Assembly (NCBI GenBank): GCA_001774395.1
Contig: MEZX01000002.1
Coordinates: 565,281-629,280 of the forward strand
Origin: Candidatus Berkelbacteria bacterium RIFCSPLOWO2_01_FULL_50_28
GTDB taxonomy: Bacteria; Patescibacteria; UBA1384; 2-12-FULL-50-11
Direction: 5' to 3'
DNA: 64,000 bases
Position 1 is the first letter of the stretch. The number at the start of each line of letters is the position of its first letter. A program made the translations under genes and the position numbers. This document shows positions 22,274 through 28,151 of this stretch, piece after piece. The notes under the pieces are model-generated. The model searched no databases and was not told the DNA's origin. It saw only the letters and a program-made list of their open reading frames with translations.

Positions 22274-22302
22274 ATTCTATCTTAAAATGTACCAGTTATC
22301 AA
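22274..22302 (-). promoter_or_regulatory. gyrB promoter (leaderless start)
   Basis: TTGATA (22297-22302), 17-nt spacer, TAGAAT (22274-22279); only 7 nt separate the -10 box from the ATG. Confidence 0.7.
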
Positions 22303-22349
22303 CTGTGTAGTCGGCCCCAAATTGCTGGCCAATCGCCGGAAAACTAAGC

Positions 22350-23447
22350 CTAATGAGAAGTCTGAGATTCAACAATCTGCTTAATTTTTTCTTTGAATAT
22401 TTTTGCGTCAAATTGTAGTGCTACAGCGCGGATTTTTTCCGGATTGTACTTTTTCACGTCGAAGTTTTTGAGCACAGCAACTAACGATTCAACCGTCTGT
22501 TCCTGGAAGAATTCGCCGGTCACGCCCGGCAGAACGGATTCCAAAGCTCCGCCCGCCGCGTATGCAATCACCGGACGGCCGGAGGCCATCGACTCGAGTG
22601 GCGTGATGCCCGCATCCTCAAGCTGCGGATGAATAAGTGCGATGCAGTTTGCGTATAGGCCGGCGAGCTCCGGGTCGGGTACGCGCCCGACAAACTCCAC
22701 CGTTGGACCGGCAAGCTTTTTCAGCTCGTCTAGATGCGAGCCACCACCCACAACTTTCAATTTCAAGCCCAACTTCGTTGCCGCCAAAATAGCTAAATCT
22801 GTTCGTTTGTATGGCTCGGTGCGGCCGAGAACCAAAAAGTAGTCACCCGTTTTGTCGGCTATTTCAAACATCGATGTGTCAACTGGTGGAAAGAATACTG
22901 TATCCGCCGTGCGACCGTAGTACTTTTTCGTTTCCGCGGCAATAAAATGCGAATTGGCGATCAGATAGTCCGGCCGTTTGCTTGCTTGCAAATCCCATTT
23001 CCGAACTTGTTCGGTGATGGCTCGAACAACGGGCCGCCCAATAAATGGCAACGGTATCGAAGCGTTGGCTAGATACTCATCTCTATCGCGAGTCAGGTAG
23101 CGAGTGGGGGTGTGCAAATAGCAAACGTGTTTAGTTGGCGGTTTGGTAATAACGCCTTTTTCAAACGACGAGCAGTCCGAAAGCACAACGTCAAAATCGC
23201 TAAAGTTAAACGACTCAATCGCTTTTGGCAGAAACGGCAAGTAGTATTTTCTGCCCGCTGGCATGCCCGGCCAGTCTTGCAAAAAGCTTGGGATGATTAT
23301 TCTACCCGGCAGAAACTCGTCGATCAGTTTCTGATCTTTAGCTAGCAAATAAATCGGCGCTTCAGGCCAAATTTCACTGAATGTTTTTAAAACTCGTTCC
23401 GCCCCACCCCATTGGGTAAAAAAGCCGTGGACCAACGCAATTTTCAT
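22350..23447 (-). CDS. Glycosyltransferase family 4 (GT-B fold)
   Basis: 365 residues from the ATG at 23447 (MKIALVHGFFTQWGGAERVL). The N-terminal domain begins with the GG(A)ER motif typical of GT4 enzymes. The C-terminal domain carries LVLGRTEPYKRTDLAI, VVGGGSHLDELKKLAG and the donor-binding HPQLEDAGITPLESMASGRPVIAYAAGGALE motif with the E-x7-E-like arrangement. It probably transfers a nucleotide-sugar-derived residue to a cell-envelope glycan; acceptor unknown. TGA-GATAAT (extended -10) lies 6 nt before this ATG, which supports it over the ATG two codons earlier and suggests a leaderless mRNA. Confidence 0.9.
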   Translation of the reverse strand: MKIALVHGFFTQWGGAERVLKTFSEIWPEAPIYLLAKDQKLIDEFLPGRIIIPSFLQDWPGMPAGRKYYLPFLPKAIESFNFSDFDVVLSDCSSFEKGVITKPPTKHVCYLHTPTRYLTRDRDEYLANASIPLPFIGRPVVRAITEQVRKWDLQASKRPDYLIANSHFIAAETKKYYGRTADTVFFPPVDTSMFEIADKTGDYFLVLGRTEPYKRTDLAILAATKLGLKLKVVGGGSHLDELKKLAGPTVEFVGRVPDPELAGLYANCIALIHPQLEDAGITPLESMASGRPVIAYAAGGALESVLPGVTGEFFQEQTVESLVAVLKNFDVKKYNPEKIRAVALQFDAKIFKEKIKQIVESQTSH

Positions 23448-23482
23448 AACCATATTATCTCAGAATTACGCCATTTAACCAG

Positions 23483-23504
23483 AAAATCCGCCCATTCGGG
23501 CGGA
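23483..23504 (-). terminator. Intrinsic terminator of the 67-residue gene
   Basis: TCCGCCC-4-GGGCGGA (23487-23504) followed on the minus strand by TTTT. Confidence 0.8.
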
Positions 23505-23537
23505 CTCTCCGTAAGCTTTATGCGTACGCAACAAGCT

Positions 23538-23741
23538 TTACTTTGCCTTTCTCAACATTGGGAGACCTGTGCGAGCGTTCTCCATAACTTCATAACCTGC
23601 TGGGACGGCGTCCATCGCGCCTTCACGCACGTCTTGCGCAAAGTAGAAGATCTTCTGCAGTCGGCCACCGCGTAGGGTGACTTCGCGACCGTGGAGGTAG
23701 TATGTCTTACCAGACTTTTTTGAAACTGTGCTAAATGCCAT
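23538..23741 (-). CDS. Small conserved CPR-type protein (KTYYLHGREVTLRGG)
   Basis: 67 residues from the ATG at 23741, fixed by a perfect GGAGGTGA SD 5 nt upstream. The sequence MAFSTVSKKSGKTYYLHGREV followed by LRGGR..KIFYFAQ and AVPAGYEVMENARTGLPML resembles a small protein family that I recognise as recurrent in CPR genomes; its function is not known to me. Basic N-terminus and short beta-rich pattern, no Cys. It has its own promoter (TTGACA-17-TAGTAA) and terminator, and the strong SD suggests high expression. Confidence 0.8.
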   Translation of the reverse strand: MAFSTVSKKSGKTYYLHGREVTLRGGRLQKIFYFAQDVREGAMDAVPAGYEVMENARTGLPMLRKAK

Positions 23742-23816
23742 ATTTCTCACCTCCTTCCCCAAGTTTCTTAATTGCTATTTTGTCTCACGGCCTAACCTGA
23801 CCGTACCTGATATACA

Positions 23817-23845
23817 TTACTAACTACCCTGAAGTAACCTGTCAA
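23817..23845 (-). promoter_or_regulatory. Promoter of the 67-residue gene
   Basis: On the minus strand TTGACA (23840-23845), 17-nt spacer, TAGTAA (23817-23822). Confidence 0.6.
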
Positions 23846-23865
23846 GCCCTATTTAACCTAGCGTC

Positions 23866-23889
23866 TACACCCGCGGGGTGTAATATGGT
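23866..23889. repeat. Left REP-like palindrome of the RAYT element
   Basis: TACACCC-GCG-GGGTGTA followed by ATATGGT. It equals the reverse complement of the right-hand palindrome, shortened at its outer edge. Confidence 0.85.
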
Positions 23890-23904
23890 ATTAGATTGTA
23901 AGAA

Positions 23905-24576
23905 ATGCCTACTATCAGAAAGAACTCATTAGTTTCGGGACAGACATACCATATCTACACGCGAAGCATTGCCGGCTTTGAGATTTTTCGATCCCGCGAA
24001 GATTTTGAGAGGCTTGTTGTAGGAATGAACTACTACAACTGCTCATCCTCAAGACAAAGATTTTCTACGTATCTGGAGTTGTCCGCGGAGGCGAAACAGC
24101 GAGTCGACGAATCACTCGGTGAGAGCGAACTGGTACAGCTAATAGCATACTGTGTCATGCCAACACACATTCACCTGATCGTGAAACAGTTGGAAGATAA
24201 TGGCATCTCAAGGTTCATGAACAACACCCTGAACAGCTTTACCCGGTATTTTAACCTTTCTCACCAACGTCGAGGACCGCTCTGGGAATCAAGATTTAAG
24301 AACGTTCTGGTCGACAATGACGAGCAGCTTCTACATCTAACGAGATACGTTCATCTGAACCCCACATCTGCAGAATTAGTAACTAGTCCCGAGGACTGGG
24401 AATTCTCCTCTTACCGCCTCTACATAGATTCACAAAATATCCAGACATTTTGTCGCTGGCGAGAATTGATCGACATTCGGCCTGAGGAGTACAGAAAATT
24501 CGCAAGAAGTCGCATTGCCTATCAGCGTAGCTTGTCACAAATAAAACAGCTTCTGATCGACGGCTACACCGGTTGA
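23905..24576 (+). mobile_element. REP-associated tyrosine transposase (RAYT, Y1/HUH family)
   Basis: 223 residues. The HUH signature is present as MPTHIHLIV (His88, His90) and the catalytic Tyr as RYVHLNP (Tyr148); GPLWESRFK is also typical of RAYT proteins. These single-strand nucleases act on REP hairpins rather than on full transposons. The gene is flanked by two inverted copies of one palindrome, as expected for a REP/RAYT unit, and its TGA stop is the first base of the right palindrome. TAGATT lies 7 nt before the ATG, so the mRNA is probably leaderless. It looks intact. Confidence 0.9.
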
Positions 24577-24606
24577 CCATATTACACCCCGCGGGTGTAA
24601 TATGGT
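24576..24606. repeat. Right REP-like palindrome of the RAYT element
   Basis: A 31-bp element with perfect 14-bp arms (ACCATATTACACCC / GGGTGTAATATGGT) around CGC. It may also end RAYT transcription. Confidence 0.88.
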
Positions 24607-24634
24607 TTAGAGATGTTAGTTTTGTTCGAAGTAT

Positions 24635-24702
24635 AAAAAAGCCCGAGGCGGCCGTGATTGCTTTCGCCAACTGGCGGAGCAACAGCGGACGCGCTCGGGC
24701 TT
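24635..24702 (-). terminator. Long intrinsic terminator of the alpha-CTD-like gene
   Basis: AAGCCCGAG / CTCGGGCTT arms about 46 nt apart, with an internal CGCCAGTTGGCG hairpin, followed on the minus strand by TTTTTT. Confidence 0.75.
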
Positions 24703-24704
24703 GG

Positions 24705-25073
24705 TCAACTTCGTTCATCAAGTTCGATGCCAAACTCACGAAGCCGATTGCGGATTTCCCAATAGCTCACTGACGAGAAGGCCTTGATCATCTTCAGCTG
24801 GGACTCTGACAGCCCGGCGATTCCCCGGAGTGTCTCAACCTCTGCGCTGAGCAGGGCCGTCATTGCCTTCTTGGAAAATCCGAGCATCTGGATCGGCAAG
24901 TCGGGAATTACCCGCCCTGAGCCAAGCATAGCGTTCCGCGCCCTCTTTCTACTTGCCAGCAGCCTCCTCAGCATCTCGAGCTCCTTCTCTAGGTACTCGA
25001 TATTGACGCCCAAGATAGCGCCAAGCTGCCCAGGATACACCAAATCCTCACGACCCTCTAATATTAACTTCAT
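24705..25073 (-). CDS. Stand-alone RNA polymerase alpha-CTD-like (helix-hairpin-helix) protein
   Basis: 122 residues from the ATG at 25073; AGGAGGG lies 8 nt upstream, while the GTG at 25079 is too close to it. Residues about 30-50 form a charged helix (YLEKELEMLRRLLASRKRAR). Residues about 60-118 match the alpha-CTD pattern of RNA polymerase: PIQMLGFSKKAMTALL, VETLRGIAGLSESQLKMI and YWEIRNRLREFGIEL correspond to the PV..LELSVRA.NCLK, I..IGDL....E.ELLK and SL.EIK..L...GL segments of RpoA. No other RNA polymerase part is present. It could bind DNA or an activator; function is inference. Confidence 0.72.
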   Translation of the reverse strand: MKLILEGREDLVYPGQLGAILGVNIEYLEKELEMLRRLLASRKRARNAMLGSGRVIPDLPIQMLGFSKKAMTALLSAEVETLRGIAGLSESQLKMIKAFSSVSYWEIRNRLREFGIELDERS

Positions 25074-25169
25074 GTTCACAACCCTCCTGTAGGTTACACG
25101 CAGATTCTAGCACAGTTCACCTTACAAGTCAAGGGAGATACGAGTGATCTTCGGGTATAATGCAAAGCC

Positions 25170-27179
25170 ATGAAATTTGAGTTAGCAACCGACATGAAAC
25201 CGGCCGGCGATCAGCCAAAAGCAATTAAGTCGTTGGTGAAAGGGATTAAAAAAGGACTGAAACATCAGGTACTTTTGGGCGTGACTGGCTCGGGAAAAAC
25301 TTTCACCGCCGCTAATGTTATCGTTCAAGTTCAGAAACCAACCCTAGTGATCGCCCATAATAAAACCCTGGCAGCCCAACTTACAAGCGAGTTTCGGCAT
25401 TTCTTCCCTAAAAACGCCGTTGAGTATTTCGTTAGTTACTACGACTACTACCAACCCGAGGCGTACATGCCCAACTCCGATACATATATAGAAAAGGAAG
25501 CCCAGATCAACGACGAGATCGATCGCTTGCGTCACGCCGCTACCCAGGCCGTCCTCTCGCGTCGGGACGTGATTATCGTCGCTTCGGTTTCCTGCATTTA
25601 CGGCCTCGGCTCAGCCGAAGAGTACCAAAAGGCAACTTTAGTTCTAACGAAAGGTGAAAAAGTAGATCGTGATGCGATTTTGGCCAAGCTCGTCTTCTTG
25701 CAGTACCAACGGAATGATGTTGAACTGGCCCGCGGCGATTTCCGAGCCCGAGGTGAGATTATTGAAGTAATGCCGTCGAATGCTACTACTTTAATTCGCA
25801 TCAAACTTGATGGCGACAGTATCACCGACATTCAGGAACTTGATCACGTTACCGGCGGCGTTACAGCTACACCGCGCTTTGTGGTAATTTACCCGTCGCG
25901 ACATTTTGTGACCCCGCCAGAGCAAATTAAAGGAGCGTTGAAGTCGATCGAGACCGAGTTGAAAGACCGGCTCAAAGTACTGGAGAAAGAGAATAAGGGC
26001 ATCGAGGCCGATCGCCTGACTCGCCGCACTCTATACGACATGGAGATGATTCGCGAAGTCGGTTACTGCAACGGCATTGAAAACTACTCCCGCCACTTTG
26101 ACGGACGCGCCCCCGGCGCCACTCCCAATACATTACTGAACTATTTTCCGGAGGACTTCCTAACTATTATCGACGAATCGCACGTCACCGTGCCGCAGAT
26201 CGGTGGCATGTTCAACGGCGACAAAGCGCGCAAAGAGGTATTAGTCGACTACGGTTTCCGCCTGCCCTCAGCCAAAGACAACCGTCCCTTGCGTTTTGCT
26301 GAGTTTGAAAAAAAAGTTGGTCAGACTGTTTACACCTCAGCCACACCGGGCAACTACGAACTTGAGAAAACTGAACAGACCGTCGAGCAAGTTATTCGGC
26401 CAACGGGCCTCGTCGACCCGGAAATTATCATCCGTCCGCTGGATAACCAAGTGGGTGATCTGATGGAACGGGCCAAAGAGCGCGTTAAACGCGAACAACG
26501 AGTTTTGATCACAACTCTCACCAAAAAGATGGCTGAAGATCTGACCGATTACTTTACCGAGCAAGGCATCCGCGTTCGTTATCTACACTCTGGCATTGAA
26601 ACATTGGAACGTATTGAAATATTGCGTGAACTGCGCAAAGGCACGTTTGATGTATTGGTCGGTGTCAACCTCCTGCGCGAAGGTTTGGATCTGCCAGAAG
26701 TCTCGCTCGTGGGGATTCTTGATGCCGATAAAGAAGGCTTTTTGCGCTCAGATCGGTCGTTAATTCAAACCATCGGCCGTGCCGCCCGCAATGTTCAGGG
26801 CCAGGTTGTCCTGTACGCCGATATCATGACCGGATCACTGACGCGGGCGATCGATGAAACTAACCGCCGGCGAGAGATTCAAGTAGCGCACAACAAAAAA
26901 CACGGCATCACCCCAACGACTATTTCCAAAGAGATCACTTCGATTGTTGAGCAGGAGTTGGCGGAGTCGGTTGGCTTGGACAAGATCGAAACACAGCTGG
27001 CCAAGAGCAACATCGAATCGCTGATTAAAGACAAAGAGCGCAGTATGAAACTCGCCGCTCAGGAGCTGCAGTTCGAACTGGCCGCCATTCTGCGCGATGA
27101 AGTGATTAAGCTCAAAAAAATGCAGAAGGAGCGCCAAAAGACGGCCTCCTCTCTTGACTTTGAGACCAAATCAGGGTAG
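25170..27179 (+). CDS. uvrB: Excinuclease ABC subunit B
   Basis: Damage-verifying helicase of nucleotide excision repair, 669 residues. Walker A is GVTGSGKTFT (near residue 39), the beta-hairpin region is YYDYYQPEAYMP, the DEAH-like box is IIDESHVT, and motif VI is QTIGRAARN. The C-terminal UVR domain that binds UvrC is present (SLIKDKERSMKLAAQELQFELAA). TATAAT lies 8 nt before the ATG, so the leader would be about 2 nt. uvrA and uvrC follow on the same strand, each with its own promoter. Confidence 0.98.
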   Translation: MKFELATDMKPAGDQPKAIKSLVKGIKKGLKHQVLLGVTGSGKTFTAANVIVQVQKPTLVIAHNKTLAAQLTSEFRHFFPKNAVEYFVSYYDYYQPEAYMPNSDTYIEKEAQINDEIDRLRHAATQAVLSRRDVIIVASVSCIYGLGSAEEYQKATLVLTKGEKVDRDAILAKLVFLQYQRNDVELARGDFRARGEIIEVMPSNATTLIRIKLDGDSITDIQELDHVTGGVTATPRFVVIYPSRHFVTPPEQIKGALKSIETELKDRLKVLEKENKGIEADRLTRRTLYDMEMIREVGYCNGIENYSRHFDGRAPGATPNTLLNYFPEDFLTIIDESHVTVPQIGGMFNGDKARKEVLVDYGFRLPSAKDNRPLRFAEFEKKVGQTVYTSATPGNYELEKTEQTVEQVIRPTGLVDPEIIIRPLDNQVGDLMERAKERVKREQRVLITTLTKKMAEDLTDYFTEQGIRVRYLHSGIETLERIEILRELRKGTFDVLVGVNLLREGLDLPEVSLVGILDADKEGFLRSDRSLIQTIGRAARNVQGQVVLYADIMTGSLTRAIDETNRRREIQVAHNKKHGITPTTISKEITSIVEQELAESVGLDKIETQLAKSNIESLIKDKERSMKLAAQELQFELAAILRDEVIKLKKMQKERQKTASSLDFETKSG

Positions 27180-27182
27180 AAT
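27154..27182 (+). promoter_or_regulatory. Promoter of the 92-residue gene, inside the end of uvrB
   Basis: TTGACT, 17-nt spacer, TAGAAT, overlapping the uvrB stop codon. Confidence 0.75.
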
Positions 27183-27215
27183 AGTCGCACGCTCTAAGAG
27201 CGAAGGAGGCCTTAA

Positions 27216-27494
27216 ATGCCCCCGTGCGTTGCCCGGGATGTCCGTAGGCTGCAGGCTGTTTCAGCGCTGCTAGTCGGACTCCCCCAGACTCCACAGATCG
27301 CATTCGCCCGTCAGCAAGTGGACGAGCTGATTCTCGACCTCAGTGGCGAGTGCGTCAACGTTGCCACGATGGCGATGTGTTACGTCAACATGAGCGAAGT
27401 GCTCGTCAGTTTGAGCCAGTTTGCACCTGGCAACGAGGCAGCGTCCTCGATCATCCGCCGGGAGTTCTTTCGGCAGCAAGAAGTCAGGCACTAG
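27216..27494 (+). CDS. Small orphan protein, single-gene unit
   Basis: 92 residues, family not recognised. AAGGAGG lies 6 nt before the ATG. The predicted structure is mostly helical (VARDVRRLQAVSALLVGLPQ, IAFARQQVDELILDLSGE, NMSEVLVSLSQF). Strong promoter, strong SD and an intrinsic terminator make it a self-contained unit between uvrB and the next orphan gene. No signal peptide. Confidence 0.75.
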   Translation: MPPCVARDVRRLQAVSALLVGLPQTPQIAFARQQVDELILDLSGECVNVATMAMCYVNMSEVLVSLSQFAPGNEAASSIIRREFFRQQEVRH

Positions 27495-27504
27495 CCCGTC
27501 ATTC

Positions 27505-27544
27505 AAAGGGCCGCCAAGCGAAAGCGCGGTGGCCCTTTCTTTTG
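27505..27544 (+). terminator. Intrinsic terminator
   Basis: AAAGGGCCGCC / GGTGGCCCTTT hairpin followed by CTTTTGCTT. Confidence 0.85.
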
Positions 27545-27598
27545 CTTGACTTTTTCACCTAGCCATTGCAGGATGAAGCCAAGAAGGAGGAAAAAACA

Positions 27599-27967
27599 AT
27601 GACCGAAACTGAAGATTTTGAAGCCCATGGAATGCATATTGAGGAAGTGCCCGTTGAAGCAATACCAGAGATCCCTACAGAGGGCAGTGGTTTTCAGCGC
27701 TTTGCCGAACAAGCCACGAGAGAGTTGGGAAGAAAAGATCTTGACTACGGTAAAGTTGCCCAGGAGCTGATGGCAAAAGGGGTTATGCCCGGAACAGGAG
27801 CATTTGTTAGAGGCATTCTGGATGCGCTACATATAGAAGATGACAAAGCGCGTGATTTCATCGTCAATGGCCTGATGAGTGATGCTCGCGAGCGTTCTGA
27901 TGAAAGTCGTCCCGAAATGGAGGAAGCTCTCGGTAAAATTGCAGACCACGAAAACCCGGATAAATAA
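27599..27967 (+). CDS. Small acidic protein of unknown function
   Basis: 122 residues from the ATG at 27599, which has GAAGGAGG 8 nt upstream (a longer in-frame opening before the SD is rejected). The N-terminus is acidic (MTETEDFEAHGMHIEEVPVE), followed by a helical core (FQRFAEQATRELGRKDLDYG, GAFVRGILDALHIEDDKARD). No domain recognised. A TTGACT at 27546 could be its -35, though the matching -10 is poor. uvrA's upstream region starts 40 bp beyond the stop. Confidence 0.7.
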   Translation: MTETEDFEAHGMHIEEVPVEAIPEIPTEGSGFQRFAEQATRELGRKDLDYGKVAQELMAKGVMPGTGAFVRGILDALHIEDDKARDFIVNGLMSDARERSDESRPEMEEALGKIADHENPDK

Positions 27968-28006
27968 AGCAAAGTAACTTAGCGGTCCTCACTTTCGGGA
28001 TTTGTC

Positions 28007-28015
28007 TGGTACAAT
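28007..28015 (+). promoter_or_regulatory. Extended -10 promoter of the uvrA leader frame
   Basis: TGG-TACAAT, ending 7 nt before the leader ATG; no convincing -35. Confidence 0.6.
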
Positions 28016-28022
28016 TGGGTTT

Positions 28023-28151
28023 ATGCCCAAAGAGGATGTGATTTTTGTTAAAGGTGCGCGCGAGCACCCACGCACCAAACTTTCCAGCAAAACGGACTTC
28101 GTCCTGTTATTGCGTGGAGCGGTTGATGCGGGGCAAGTAATCCTAAGATGA
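28023..28151 (+). CDS. uvrA leader frame: recoded duplicate of the UvrA N-terminus
   Basis: A 42-codon frame that begins MPKEDVIFVKGAREH, against MTDQDRIFVKGAREH in UvrA itself, then diverges (PRTKLSSKTDFVLLLRGAV...) and stops at a TGA overlapping the uvrA ATG (ATGA). Over the shared IFVKGAREH all but one of the codons differ synonymously (for example GTT AAA GGT against GTC AAG GGA). It starts 7 nt after an extended -10 box, so it would be the first, leaderless, frame of the mRNA, with uvrA translated by coupling. It is either the 5' stub of a displaced older uvrA or a functional leader. Confidence 0.75.
   Translation: MPKEDVIFVKGAREHPRTKLSSKTDFVLLLRGAVDAGQVILR

Noticed and set aside
28023..28151. 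Simple misassigned uvrA start with an N-terminal extension
   Set aside because: The upstream frame is in a different phase and ends in TGA at the uvrA ATG, and its peptide duplicates rather than extends the UvrA N-terminus.
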